61,838 nt of DNA, taken from the NCBI GenBank assembly GCA_028689015.1, contig JAQTXC010000012.1, forward strand, positions 1,360 to 63,197, in the 5' to 3' direction. Shown in pieces: positions 43,841-52,760 of this stretch (position 1 is the stretch's first letter; the number at the start of each line of letters is the position of its first letter). Under the pieces are notes generated by a model, which saw only the letters and a list, made by a program, of their open reading frames with translations, did no database searches and was not told the DNA's origin. This DNA comes from Dechloromonas sp. (lineage in GTDB: Bacteria; Pseudomonadota; Gammaproteobacteria; Burkholderiales; Rhodocyclaceae). A program made the position numbers and the translations under genes.

Positions 43841-45010
43841 ATGGGACACGGACATCACGCGCACGCACCGGCAAGCGCGGTCGACCGCAGTAGCGAGGCA
43901 CAAAAGGCGACCTGGGTCAGCGTCGTGGTCAATCTATTATTGACGATTGCCCAGTTGCTGATTGGCTGGTTGGCCCATTCGCAGTCATTGATCGCACATG
44001 GTCTGCATTCCTTTTCCGATTTGCTCTCCGATTTCCTGGTGCTCTATGCCAGCCGTCAAAGTGCGATTCCGGCTGATCATGCCCATCCTTATGGCCATGC
44101 CCGGGTCGAAACAGCGGCTACCATGATTTTGGGTATTTCGCTGGCAGCGATTGGCGGCGGTATTTTGTGGGAATCGGGAATGCGCCTGCAGCATGTCGAT
44201 CACTTGCCGGTCGTCCAGATGAGCGCATTCTGGGCTGCCGTGGCTACAGTGCTGGCCAAAGAGGTCTTGTATCGCTACCTGATTGCCGTGGCTAAAAAAC
44301 TGCGTTCACAGCTGTTGACCGCGAATGCCCTACATACGCGGGCGGATGCTGCATCGGCTTTGGTGGTCGTGGTCGGTATTGGTGGCGCCTTGCTCGGTTG
44401 GTCCTTTCTCGATTTGCTGGCTGCCGCCGTTATGGGCTTCATGATTTTGCACATGGGGCTGGGTTTGGCCTGGGGGGCGATCCGCGAACTGATTGACACC
44501 GGCTTGGACGAGACGCAGGTTGAAGCCATTCGCGCCACCTTGCTGGCGACGCCGGGCGTTCATGGGTTGCACGAATTGCGCACTCGCCGCATGGCCCACC
44601 AGGCCTTGGTCGATGCGCATGTGCTGGTCGATGCGCGGATCAGCGTTTCTGAAGGGCATCGCATTGCTGAGGCGGCGCGGGCGCGGGTGCTGCGCGAACA
44701 TCACGATGTGCTTGATGTCCTGGTTCATGTCGACCCGGAAGATGATCTGGGGCCGGATCTGGCGGTGGCACGCCTGCCCGGGCGCGAAGAGGTGCTGGCC
44801 CAATTGCAGCCGTTACTGGCTGACTTGCCGCAACCACGCAAAATCGTCCTGCACTATCTGGGGGGGCGAATCGAAGTCGAGCTGTATCTTGCGCAATCAG
44901 TTTTTGGCAATGCCGAGACGGTGGAGCGTATTCGTGCCCGCTTGGCTGAAGTCCTGCCGCAACTTCAATCGGTGGCTGCGCTGAGTGTTAATCTGGTTCT
45001 TGCACCGTAG
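43841..45010 (+). CDS. Cation diffusion facilitator (CDF) metal efflux transporter
   Basis: 389 residues. Six membrane segments in the first 210 residues, His-rich N-terminus (MGHGHHAHAP), metal-site motifs HSFSDLLSDF in helix II and HTRADAAS in helix V, followed by a cytosolic CDF dimerisation domain and a further C-terminal domain repeat to residue 389, longer than the usual 300. Expected to export Zn, Fe, Mn or Co with H+ exchange. The stop codon lies inside an NtrC-type site that serves glnA. Confidence 0.9.
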   Translation: MGHGHHAHAPASAVDRSSEAQKATWVSVVVNLLLTIAQLLIGWLAHSQSLIAHGLHSFSDLLSDFLVLYASRQSAIPADHAHPYGHARVETAATMILGISLAAIGGGILWESGMRLQHVDHLPVVQMSAFWAAVATVLAKEVLYRYLIAVAKKLRSQLLTANALHTRADAASALVVVVGIGGALLGWSFLDLLAAAVMGFMILHMGLGLAWGAIRELIDTGLDETQVEAIRATLLATPGVHGLHELRTRRMAHQALVDAHVLVDARISVSEGHRIAEAARARVLREHHDVLDVLVHVDPEDDLGPDLAVARLPGREEVLAQLQPLLADLPQPRKIVLHYLGGRIEVELYLAQSVFGNAETVERIRARLAEVLPQLQSVAALSVNLVLAP

Positions 45011-45017
45011 TGGTGCC
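45001..45017. promoter_or_regulatory. NtrC-binding site 1 upstream of glnA
   Basis: TGCACC-N5-GGTGCC, a near-perfect copy of the NtrC dyad (consensus TGCAC-N7-GTGCA). It overlaps the last codons and stop of the preceding transporter gene. Centre is about 128 bases before the predicted glnA transcription start. Confidence 0.8.
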
Positions 45018-45030
45018 CGAGATCTTCTTA

Positions 45031-45047
45031 TGCACAATTTAAGTGCG
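45031..45047. promoter_or_regulatory. NtrC-binding site 2 upstream of glnA
   Basis: TGCAC-N7-GTGCG, with one half-site change from consensus. Centre lies 30 bases from site 1, about three helical turns, so both dyads face the same side of the DNA, as in the glnA enhancer of enterics. Confidence 0.72.
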
Positions 45048-45110
45048 CAAATGCGCTTGCTGTTTCTGGCAAGGGCTTGTGGCAGAATACAAAGCTCGCC
45101 TGGAAACGGA

Positions 45111-45126
45111 TGGCATGGTTTCTGCT
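45111..45126 (+). promoter_or_regulatory. Sigma-54 promoter of glnA
   Basis: TGGCATG-N4-CTGCT: the -24 GG (45112-45113) and -12 GC (45124-45125) are separated by the obligatory 10 bases. It lies 75 bases before the glnA ATG. Together with the two NtrC dyads it gives a complete nitrogen-regulated promoter. Confidence 0.8.
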
Positions 45127-45200
45127 AATTTCCCGGTACCGCAATTTTTTGAGTGTGGCCGGCTTTCCCGGCAACGTGTTTTCTTAGGAGACTACCGCTT

Positions 45201-46616
45201 ATGGCAACCCCGCAAGACGTGATGAAGATGGTCAAGGAAAACGACGCTAAGTTCGTCGATTTCCGTTTCACCGATACCCGTGGCAAGGAACAGCACGTCA
45301 CCGTGCCGGTCTCCGCCTTTGACGAAGACAAGTTCGAAAGCGGCCACGCCTTTGACGGTTCCTCCATCGCTGGCTGGAAGGGCATTCAGGCCTCCGACAT
45401 GCTGCTGATGCCGGATCCGGGTACCGCTTACATTGACCCGTTCTTCGACGAAACCACCGTCGTTTTGTCCTGTGATGTCGTCGATCCGACCGACGGCCGT
45501 GGCTACGACCGTGACCCGCGTTCCATCGCCAAGCGCGCTGAAGCCTACCTCAAGTCCTCCGGCATCGGCGATACCGCCTATTTCGGTCCGGAACCGGAGT
45601 TCTTCATTTTTGACGGCGTCGAATGGAATGTCGACATGTCCGGCTGCAACCTGAAGATCCATTCGGCTGAAGCCGCCTGGTCGTCGGGCGAGCGCAATGA
45701 AGGCAATGGCAACTCCGGCCATCGTCCGGGCGTCAAAGGTGGCTATTTCCCGGTGCCGCCGGTTGATAGCCTGCACGACATCCGTTCCGCCATGGTCCTG
45801 ACCCTGGAAGCCATTGGCTGCCCGGTTGAAGTGCATCACCATGAAGTAGCGAATGCCGGCCAATGCGAAATTGGCACCGTGTTCAACACCTTGGTCAAGC
45901 GCGCCGACCAAACCCAGATGCTCAAGTACGTTGTTCACAACGTGGCGCATCAGTACGGCAAAACCGCCACTTTCATGCCGAAGCCGATCGTTGGCGACAA
46001 CGGTTCGGGCATGCACGTTCACCAGTCGATCTGGAAAGACGGCAAGAACCTGTTTGCCGGCGACGGCTATGCGGGTCTGTCCGAACTGGCCCTGTTCTAC
46101 ATCGGCGGCATCATCAAGCACGCCAAGGCGCTGAACGCGATCACCAATCCGGGTACCAACTCTTACAAGCGTCTGGTCCCGCACTACGAAGCGCCGGTCA
46201 AGCTGGCTTACTCGGCCAAGAACCGTTCGGCTTCGATCCGCATTCCGTTCGTCGCGTCGACCAAGGCCCGTCGTATCGAAACCCGCTTCCCGGATCCGAT
46301 TGCTAACCCCTATCTGTGCTTTGCCGCACTGCTGATGGCGGGTCTGGATGGCATCCAGAACAAGATCCACCCGGGTGATCCGGCTTCCAAGAACCTCTAC
46401 GATCTGCCGCCGGAAGAAGACGCACAGATCCCGACCGTTTGTGCCAGCCTGGAAGAAGCTCTGGCTTCCCTGCAGGCCGATCACGAGTTCCTGACCAAGG
46501 GTGGCGTCTTCTCCAACGACTGGATTGATGCCTACATCGCCCTGAAGATGGATGAAGTTAATAAGGTTCGTATGACGACCCACCCGGTTGAATTTGACCT
46601 GTACTACAGCTGCTGA
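45201..46616 (+). CDS. glnA: Glutamine synthetase type I
   Basis: 471 residues from [15 protein letters not shown] (AGGAG upstream); an upstream in-frame ATG would lie between promoter and SD. It makes glutamine from glutamate, ammonia and ATP. Seen: [16 protein letters not shown], the [10 protein letters not shown] nucleotide/metal region, [10 protein letters not shown] and the adenylylation site NLYDLPPEE with Tyr400. The adenylylation Tyr shows the GSI-beta type regulated by GlnE. Transcription should be NtrC and sigma-54 dependent. A strong terminator follows. Confidence 0.98.
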   Translation: MATPQDVMKMVKENDAKFVDFRFTDTRGKEQHVTVPVSAFDEDKFESGHAFDGSSIAGWKGIQASDMLLMPDPGTAYIDPFFDETTVVLSCDVVDPTDGRGYDRDPRSIAKRAEAYLKSSGIGDTAYFGPEPEFFIFDGVEWNVDMSGCNLKIHSAEAAWSSGERNEGNGNSGHRPGVKGGYFPVPPVDSLHDIRSAMVLTLEAIGCPVEVHHHEVANAGQCEIGTVFNTLVKRADQTQMLKYVVHNVAHQYGKTATFMPKPIVGDNGSGMHVHQSIWKDGKNLFAGDGYAGLSELALFYIGGIIKHAKALNAITNPGTNSYKRLVPHYEAPVKLAYSAKNRSASIRIPFVASTKARRIETRFPDPIANPYLCFAALLMAGLDGIQNKIHPGDPASKNLYDLPPEEDAQIPTVCASLEEALASLQADHEFLTKGGVFSNDWIDAYIALKMDEVNKVRMTTHPVEFDLYYSC

Positions 46617-46631
46617 TTACGCTGGGTGCCG

Positions 46632-46661
46632 AAAAGGGCGGGATTTTCCCGCCCTTTTTTT
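46632..46661 (+). terminator. Rho-independent terminator of glnA
   Basis: GGGCGGG/CCCGCCC hairpin with a 5-base loop, preceded by AAAA and followed by TTTTTTT, starting 16 bases after the glnA stop. Confidence 0.92.
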
Positions 46662-46720
46662 GTTGACGGAATGCTTGCCCGTCCTTAAGTTCAGACCATC
46701 GGTTTCATGGGAAAAGAATA

Positions 46721-47194
46721 ATGACGATGACAGGTGATTTCCGGAGAGGGCGCCGGCCGCTCGCCCTGCTGCTACTGGCGCTGCCCCTCCTTGCTCAGGC
46801 GCAGACGATTTACAAATGCACCGATGAGCGCGGTGGCACGCTAATTTCCAATGCCCGGGTCGATAAAAGCTGCAAGGCCATTGTCAGCAGTCCGGAAAAT
46901 AGCATGCCGGCTCCCAGGGGGCGCGCCAAGGCTGTCGCCACGCCTAGCCCAGCCGATTTTCCGCGGGTCCAGGAAGAGACCCAAAAGACGCGCGATGGCG
47001 ACCGTCGTCATATCCTGGAGCAGGAGGCCGCTAACGAACAGCGTAGCCTGGAGCAGGCGCGACGTGATTTGGTAGAGCAGGAGGCGCAGCGGGGCGGCAA
47101 TATGGCCGAACGGACCGCGCCGTATCGTGACCGTATCGCCCTGCACGAGCGCAATATCCAGGCGCTGCAGAAAGAGCTGGGGAGTTTCAGATAA
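46721..47194 (+). CDS. DUF4124-domain periplasmic protein
   Basis: 157 residues. Signal peptide (RRPLALLLLALPLLAQAQ) followed directly by the DUF4124 core TIYKCTDERGGTLISN with a Cys pair, then a Pro/Ala linker and a long charged coiled coil (about 80-155). Function of the family is unknown. A gene of this kind often sits between glnA and glnL in related bacteria; a nitrogen link is guesswork. Confidence 0.82.
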   Translation: MTMTGDFRRGRRPLALLLLALPLLAQAQTIYKCTDERGGTLISNARVDKSCKAIVSSPENSMPAPRGRAKAVATPSPADFPRVQEETQKTRDGDRRHILEQEAANEQRSLEQARRDLVEQEAQRGGNMAERTAPYRDRIALHERNIQALQKELGSFR

Positions 47195-47224
47195 CGATTG
47201 TCAGGGTCAAGGATTCGGAATCAA

Positions 47225-47262
47225 GAAAAAACAGAGGGCGCCGTGGCGCCCTCTGTTTTTTG
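47225..47262. terminator. Bidirectional rho-independent terminator
   Basis: Perfect 12-base stem ACAGAGGGCGCC/GGCGCCCTCTGT (47231-47242 and 47245-47256) flanked by an A run on the left and a T run on the right. It can end both the DUF4124 transcript and the convergent RND efflux operon. Confidence 0.92.
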
Positions 47263-47279
47263 CTCCCGGTTTTGGCTTC

Positions 47280-50200
47280 CTAGCCATTCGATCCTGACGC
47301 AGACCTCACCCGATACCAGGCTGCATAGAGTGCGGGCAAGAAGAGCAGGGTCAGGGCGGTGGCCACAATCAGGCCGCCCATGATGGCAACCGCCATCGGC
47401 CCAAAAAAATCATTGCGCGACAAGGGAATCATCGCCAGGACTGCGGCGGCGGCGGTCAGGACAATCGGGCGGAAGCGACGCACGGTCGATTCGATGATCG
47501 CTTCGCGGCGGGCTCGACCGGCCGCCAGATCCTGTTCGATCTGATCAACCAGAATGACGGCATTGCGCATGATCATGCCAAACAGGGCAATGGTGCCAAG
47601 CAAGGCCATGAAGCCGAATGGCTGGTTGAAGATCAGCAGGAAGAGTGCGATGCCGATCAGGCCGAGCGGTGCCGTGAGTAAGACCATGATGACGCGTGAC
47701 ACATTCTGCAACTGGACCATCAGGATGGTGATGACGGCCAGTGCAAAAATGGGCATCCCGGCCATGACCGACCCTGAGCCCTTGCCGGATTCTTCGACCG
47801 AGCCGCCTTGCGTGATCAGGTAGCCGCTTGGCAACTTGGCCTGCAGGGCTGTCATGGCCGGTTGCAGGCGCTGGCCGACGGTGGCGGGTTGGGTGCTGCC
47901 ATAGAGATTGGCGCGCACGGTGATGGTGGGTAGGCGATCGCGGCGCCAGATTAGTCCGGGTTCGAAGACATGGTCGATACGGGCTAGTTGGCGCAAGGGC
48001 ACACTCTTGCCGCTGCGTGTCGGCACGGCCAAATCGGCCAGGGTACTCAAACGGGCGCGCTCGTCACTGGCGGCACGCAACTGGATGTCAATCTGTTTGC
48101 TGCCCTCGCGTAGCTGGCTGATGGTGTAACCATTCATCGACATGCCAAGCAAGGCGGTCAGGTCCTGCGTTGAGACACCGAGCAGGCGGGCCTTGTCCTG
48201 GTCGATATCGATGCGGATGGCTTTCGACAAATCGTGCCAATCGAAATTGATGTTGCTCAGTTCCGGGTCGTTGCGCAGCAATTCGGCAACGGCATCGGCC
48301 GTCTGGCGCAAGGTGGCGATATCTTCACCCGAAATTCGGTATTGCACGGGATAGCCGACAGGCGGGCCGTTTTCGATGCGGGCGACGTTGGCCCGTACGG
48401 CACCGGGAGCGTTTTCGTATTTTTCGATCAGTCGACCGCGCAAAGCCTCGCGGGCTGCGACGCTGCGTGTTTCGATGACCAGTTGGCCGACGTTGCTTGC
48501 CGGCAGTTGCTGATCCAGACTAAGAAAATAACGTGGCGAGCCCGAGCCGATGTAGGCAATGAAATGGCTGAAATCGTCGTGCTGCGCCCGGTCGGCATTG
48601 AGCCATTGCTCTAGCTCGGCGACTTCGTGGTCGATGGCGGTCAGCGATGCGCCTTCGGGGAGACGCAATTCGACATTGAGTTCAAGGCGGGTCGAATTGG
48701 GGAAAAACTGCTTTTGCACCTTGCTCATGCCGACGATGGCGAGCACGAAGGCGAGCAGGGTAAGGCCGATAATCAGCCAGCGGTGGTCAACACAGCTGCC
48801 AACCAAGCCGCGAAAGCGCTGGTAAAAGCGGGTTTGATAGACGTCTTGCGTCGCATCGTGTGCTGGCCCACCCAAGCCCAGGCGATGCAAGCGTTTTGAC
48901 AGGCTTGGCCAGCGCCGCTCCAGGACGCTGGGCGTGCGTGGCGCGCCGGGGTCTGGCAATAGTCGGTAACCCAGCCAGGGAATGGCGATGACCGCAGCCA
49001 GCCAGGATAGCAGCAGGGCGATGGCGTTGATCTGAAAAAAAGCGAAGGCATATTCGCCCACTGCCGACTGGGCCAGTGCGATAGGAATGAAGCCGGCTAC
49101 CGTGACTAGTGTGCCAGACAGCATCGGCCCTGCTGTGCTGCTAAAGGCGAACGAGGCGGCGCGTGTGCGCTCCCAGCCTTGCTCCATCTTTACCCACATC
49201 ATCTCGACGGCGATGATCGCATCGTCGACCAGCAGGCCGAGCGCCAGCACCAAGGCGCCAAGCGACACCTTGTGCAAACCCACATGAAACGCATCCATCG
49301 CCAGAAAGGTGGCAGCCAGCACCAGCGGAATCGAGATGGCGACGACCAGGCCAGTGCGCAAGCCCAGGCTGATGAAGGTGACGGCTAGCACGACGACGAC
49401 CGCCTCGGCCAGTGCTTTGACGAAAGCCTGAATTGACCGCGCCACGGCAGCCGGCTGGCTGACCGCTTCGTTGACCTCGACGCCGAGCGGCAGATCGCTG
49501 CGAATTTCATCAAGACGCGCCGCCAAGGCTTTGCCAAGGGCAATGACATCGCCACCGGGGGCGGTGGTCACGCCGATGGCCAGTCCGGCTTGGCCACCAA
49601 AGCGCACGCGTGTACTCGGGGGCTCGACGGTGCCGCGATGAATATGGGCGATATCACCCAATCGCAAGCTGCGGCCATTCACGCGCAACCAGGTGTTGGC
49701 CACCGCCTCGACGCTATCGAAAGCGCCACTGGGCCGTAACTGGATTCGCTCGGCTGCCGTCTCGAAGAAGCCGGCATTGCCGACGGCGTTTTGCTGGGCC
49801 AAGGCCTGGCTGATGGTGGTGATGTCGATACCCAGGGTGGCTAGTTTTTGGTTGGCCAGGTCGATGTAAATCCGCTCCTCCTGGACACCAAACAGGTCGA
49901 CCTTGCCGACATCCGGGACGTGCAGCAGACGGTCGCGGATGCGCTCGGCCTGATCCTTAAGTTGTGCCGCGTCGTAGCCTTCCGCGGTCAACGCATAAAC
50001 ATTGCCATAAACGTCACCAAACTCGTCGTTGAAGTAAGGTCCCTGGATGCCAGCTGGCAAGGTGTGGCGGATGTCGCCAATCTTCTTGCGCACTTGGTAA
50101 AAAACATCCGGCATGGCCTGTGGTGGGGTGCTGTCGCGAGTGAAGAACATCACGGTCGACTCGCCGGGGCGGGAATAACTGGCCAGGCGGTCAAGGTGTG

Positions 50201-50435
50201 GTGTTTCCTGTAGTTTCTGTTCAATGCGATCGGTCAGCTGCTGCTCGACCTGGCGGGCCGAGGCGCCTGGCCACAAGGTACGGACCACCATGACCTTGAA
50301 AGTAAAAGGCGGGTCTTCAGCTTGGCTCAGGCGGCCATAAGCGAAAATCCCCATGACCGCAATGGCCAGCAAGAAGAAGCCAACCAGCGTCCGGTGATGC
50401 AGCGTCCAATCGGACAGATTGAAGCGGTGGCTCAT
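47280..50435 (-). CDS. RND-family efflux transporter, inner-membrane pump
   Basis: 1051 residues, the normal length of an AcrB/MdtC-type HAE pump: two repeats of six membrane helices with large periplasmic loops. The proton-relay Asp pair is in LGLLVDDAIIAVEMM. N-terminus SDWTLHHRTLVGFFLLAIAVMGIFAY. The sequence is closest in style to the multidrug/efflux branch that pairs with short fusion lipoproteins. Starts 1 base after the adaptor gene's stop. No outer-membrane TolC gene is adjacent, so a general TolC is probably used. Substrates unknown. Confidence 0.92.
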   Translation of the reverse strand: MSHRFNLSDWTLHHRTLVGFFLLAIAVMGIFAYGRLSQAEDPPFTFKVMVVRTLWPGASARQVEQQLTDRIEQKLQETPHLDRLASYSRPGESTVMFFTRDSTPPQAMPDVFYQVRKKIGDIRHTLPAGIQGPYFNDEFGDVYGNVYALTAEGYDAAQLKDQAERIRDRLLHVPDVGKVDLFGVQEERIYIDLANQKLATLGIDITTISQALAQQNAVGNAGFFETAAERIQLRPSGAFDSVEAVANTWLRVNGRSLRLGDIAHIHRGTVEPPSTRVRFGGQAGLAIGVTTAPGGDVIALGKALAARLDEIRSDLPLGVEVNEAVSQPAAVARSIQAFVKALAEAVVVVLAVTFISLGLRTGLVVAISIPLVLAATFLAMDAFHVGLHKVSLGALVLALGLLVDDAIIAVEMMWVKMEQGWERTRAASFAFSSTAGPMLSGTLVTVAGFIPIALAQSAVGEYAFAFFQINAIALLLSWLAAVIAIPWLGYRLLPDPGAPRTPSVLERRWPSLSKRLHRLGLGGPAHDATQDVYQTRFYQRFRGLVGSCVDHRWLIIGLTLLAFVLAIVGMSKVQKQFFPNSTRLELNVELRLPEGASLTAIDHEVAELEQWLNADRAQHDDFSHFIAYIGSGSPRYFLSLDQQLPASNVGQLVIETRSVAAREALRGRLIEKYENAPGAVRANVARIENGPPVGYPVQYRISGEDIATLRQTADAVAELLRNDPELSNINFDWHDLSKAIRIDIDQDKARLLGVSTQDLTALLGMSMNGYTISQLREGSKQIDIQLRAASDERARLSTLADLAVPTRSGKSVPLRQLARIDHVFEPGLIWRRDRLPTITVRANLYGSTQPATVGQRLQPAMTALQAKLPSGYLITQGGSVEESGKGSGSVMAGMPIFALAVITILMVQLQNVSRVIMVLLTAPLGLIGIALFLLIFNQPFGFMALLGTIALFGMIMRNAVILVDQIEQDLAAGRARREAIIESTVRRFRPIVLTAAAAVLAMIPLSRNDFFGPMAVAIMGGLIVATALTLLFLPALYAAWYRVRSASGSNG

Positions 50436-50436
50436 G

Positions 50437-51531
50437 TCAGCGTTGCTCGTTGGCGGGGCGGCGCAACTGCGGGCGAACCGCCTGCTCAGCAGTCAGCCGA
50501 CTTGTGCCAGCCACCACGACCTGCTCGCCGGCCAGCAGACCGTCGGCGATCAAGGCACCTTCTTCGGTGAAGCGTTCAACCTGCACTGGACGAAGATGGG
50601 CGCGTGCATCACTGACGACCCAGACCCTGGGCCCCTGGCCGTGATCAATCACGGCGCTCAGTGCCACCTTGACGGGTGTGGTGGCCTGCGTCGTTGGCGG
50701 CACGGCGATTGCGCGGGCACTCATGCCCAGATGCACCTCGGCGGGTGGCGCATGCAGACTGAGGCGGGCGGCATAGGTGCGGGTTTGTGGATCGGCGGCG
50801 GGAGCCAGTTCGCGCAATTGGGCACGCAGCGTCAGACCGGGCAGGGCCGGCAGGCTGACTTGCCATTCGCGGGCCTGCCGGGCGGTGGCGATGCCTTGTT
50901 CGGGAATGGCAATCGCCACTTCGTATTCGCCAGGGCGGGCCAGGCGTAGCACCGGCTGACCGGCGCTTAGCATCTGCCCCGGTTCGGCCAGCGTGCCCAG
51001 CACCAAGGCCGGAAAATCGCTGCGCAGCGTCCCGTAAGTAGCCTGGTTGCCACTGATCGCGGCTTGCGCGCGCGCCTGTTCGAAGCGGGCCTGGGCAGTC
51101 TTGAGGGCATTTTCCTTGGTATCGAAGGCAGCCTGACTGATGAACTTGCGGGCCAGCAAGTCGGCCTGGCGAGCGTGGTCGGCGCGGGCGGTGCTTAACT
51201 CGCTGCCTGCTGCGGCAAGTTGGCCTTGGGCATTTTGTTCGGCCAGACGTAAGTCGGCCGGGTCGAGTTCGGCCAGCACCTGTCCGGCCTGAATGCTGGC
51301 GCCGGCATCGACGGCGCGGCGCAATAAACGGCCGCCAACCCGAAACGCCAGATCAAATTCGTGCCGGGCGCGAATTTCACCGGTGTGCACTGTGCCCGCA
51401 TCGTTCGCACTGATCACGGCGTCGACCAGGACGATCGGGGGGGCGGGTTCCTTGGCGGGGGGGCGGGAGCAGCCAGCAATAAACAGACTGGCGCAGAAAA
51501 GAGCAAGGACAGTGGACTGGGCGGGCGGCAT
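50437..51531 (-). CDS. RND efflux membrane-fusion lipoprotein (periplasmic adaptor)
   Basis: 364 residues from ATG 51531; an in-frame GTG lies three codons earlier. Lipobox FIAGC (Cys about 20). Lipoyl-half motif FRVGGRLLRRAVDAGASIQAGQVLAELDP, a coiled-coil hairpin (about 95-150), a second lipoyl half and a beta-barrel domain (GMSARAIAVP). Connects the RND pump to the outer-membrane channel. The promoter upstream carries a dyad operator. Confidence 0.92.
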   Translation of the reverse strand: MPPAQSTVLALFCASLFIAGCSRPPAKEPAPPIVLVDAVISANDAGTVHTGEIRARHEFDLAFRVGGRLLRRAVDAGASIQAGQVLAELDPADLRLAEQNAQGQLAAAGSELSTARADHARQADLLARKFISQAAFDTKENALKTAQARFEQARAQAAISGNQATYGTLRSDFPALVLGTLAEPGQMLSAGQPVLRLARPGEYEVAIAIPEQGIATARQAREWQVSLPALPGLTLRAQLRELAPAADPQTRTYAARLSLHAPPAEVHLGMSARAIAVPPTTQATTPVKVALSAVIDHGQGPRVWVVSDARAHLRPVQVERFTEEGALIADGLLAGEQVVVAGTSRLTAEQAVRPQLRRPANEQR

Positions 51532-51561
51532 GGTAGGCACAGAGTGGCAAACGAATGGGGG

Positions 51562-51591
51562 ATAATAATGAACGTTTGGTCATTAACGCAA
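51562..51591 (-). promoter_or_regulatory. Promoter with embedded repressor operator for the efflux operon
   Basis: On the minus strand TTGCGT (51591-51586) and TATTAT (51567-51562) are 18 bases apart, facing the adaptor gene. The dyad TAATGA-N8-TCATTA (51566-51585) fills the spacer and touches both boxes, the usual placement of a TetR/AcrR-type operator. A second dyad, TAACGC-AAG-GCGTTA (51584-51598), follows. No regulator gene is adjacent. Confidence 0.6.
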
Positions 51592-51633
51592 GGCGTTATT
51601 CGACGCCGCCTCGCCAGCCGCTACAATAGGACG

Positions 51634-52695
51634 ATGAACGTCACGCACGCCAACTTTGCCGGCCTTGATTTGCTGGCCTCCGCCGTCCTGCTGATTGATG
51701 CTGAGCAGCAGATTCGCTATATCAACGCCGCTGGTGAGAACTTGCTGGCGGTCAGCAGCCGGGCGGCGATAGGCAAGCCGTTGGCGGCAATCTGCACCTG
51801 CTCGACCACTTTGCAATCGGCGCTCGATAACGGACTTAATAACAATTGGGGCTACACCGGCCAGAATATTGAAGTCTGCCGGCAAGATGGCGAGATCCTG
51901 AATCTGAACTGTACGGTCACACCGCTGCGCCCCGATATTGCGGCCGGCATGCGCCTGCTGCTCGAACTTCAGCCGATCGAGCACCATCTGGCGGCGACCC
52001 GTGAAGAACGCCTGATTGAACAGCAACAGGCTAGTCGCGAGTTGATTCGTAACCTGGCGCACGAAATCAAGAACCCGCTCGGTGGCATCCGTGGTGCCGC
52101 GCAACTGCTGGAACACGAGTTGGCCAGCCCGTCGCAAAAGGAATACACCCAGGTCATCATCAAGGAAGCTGACCGGCTACAGGACTTGATGCAGCGCCTG
52201 CTCACCCCGCACCGGGCGATGCTGCCGGCGACGGTCAATATTCACGAAATCCTTGAACGCGTGCGTAGCCTGTTGCGGGCTGAGTTTCCGGGTTCGCTGG
52301 CTGTCCACCGCGACTACGACACCAGCCTGCCGGAGTTGATTGGTGACCGCGAACAGCTGATTCAGGCCGTACTCAACGTGGCGCGCAACGCCGCGCAGGC
52401 CATGGGCGGCGATGGCGAGATCATTCTGCGCACCCGCTCCTTGCGTCAGGTGACTCTGGCCAAGAAACGTTACCGGCTGGCCATTGAGCTGAAGGTTATC
52501 GACAACGGCCCAGGTATTCCCGATGCCATTCGTGAACGCATGTTCTACCCGTTGGTCTCCGGGCGTGATGGTGGCAACGGCCTGGGGCTAACCATTGCCC
52601 AGAACTTCATCCAGCATCACCACGGCACCATTGACTGCGCCAGCCGGCCCGGCAATACCGTGTTCACGATGCGCCTGCCGGTTGAGCATGGCTGA
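51634..52695 (+). CDS. glnL: Nitrogen regulation sensor histidine kinase NtrB
   Basis: 353 residues from ATG 51634 (AGGACG before it). PAS domain (about 10-110), then the HisKA motif LAHEIKNPLGGIRGAAQLLE with the phosphorylated His143, and the ATPase boxes NVARNAAQAM, DNGPGIP and GGNGLGLTIAQ. No membrane segment, as expected of NtrB, which is controlled in the cytosol by PII. It phosphorylates NtrC, whose gene follows after 65 bases. Confidence 0.95.
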   Translation: MNVTHANFAGLDLLASAVLLIDAEQQIRYINAAGENLLAVSSRAAIGKPLAAICTCSTTLQSALDNGLNNNWGYTGQNIEVCRQDGEILNLNCTVTPLRPDIAAGMRLLLELQPIEHHLAATREERLIEQQQASRELIRNLAHEIKNPLGGIRGAAQLLEHELASPSQKEYTQVIIKEADRLQDLMQRLLTPHRAMLPATVNIHEILERVRSLLRAEFPGSLAVHRDYDTSLPELIGDREQLIQAVLNVARNAAQAMGGDGEIILRTRSLRQVTLAKKRYRLAIELKVIDNGPGIPDAIRERMFYPLVSGRDGGNGLGLTIAQNFIQHHHGTIDCASRPGNTVFTMRLPVEHG

Positions 52696-52760
52696 AAACG
52701 TTCAGGCCTCGTTCTTGCTTTTGCTCTGGCGATACTAATGACATGAAGAGTCCCGAAATC

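Noticed and set aside
43803..45010. Fusion or frameshift as the reason for the long C-terminus of the metal transporter
   Set aside because: The frame is continuous and the C-terminal part looks like a repeated CDF cytosolic domain, so it is taken as a longer family member.
45067..45082. TGGCAAGGGCTTGTGG as a second sigma-54 promoter for glnA
   Set aside because: The distance between the GG and the -12 element is one base short; the site at 45111-45126 has correct spacing.
45192..46583. A 463-codon open frame antisense to glnA
   Set aside because: It mirrors the third-position GC bias of glnA, has no SD and encodes a low-complexity Arg/Gly/Val-rich product without motifs.
51622..51627. TACAAT as the -10 box of glnL
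   Set aside because: It lies only six bases before the ATG, which would make a leaderless transcript, and no -35 box is placed correctly.
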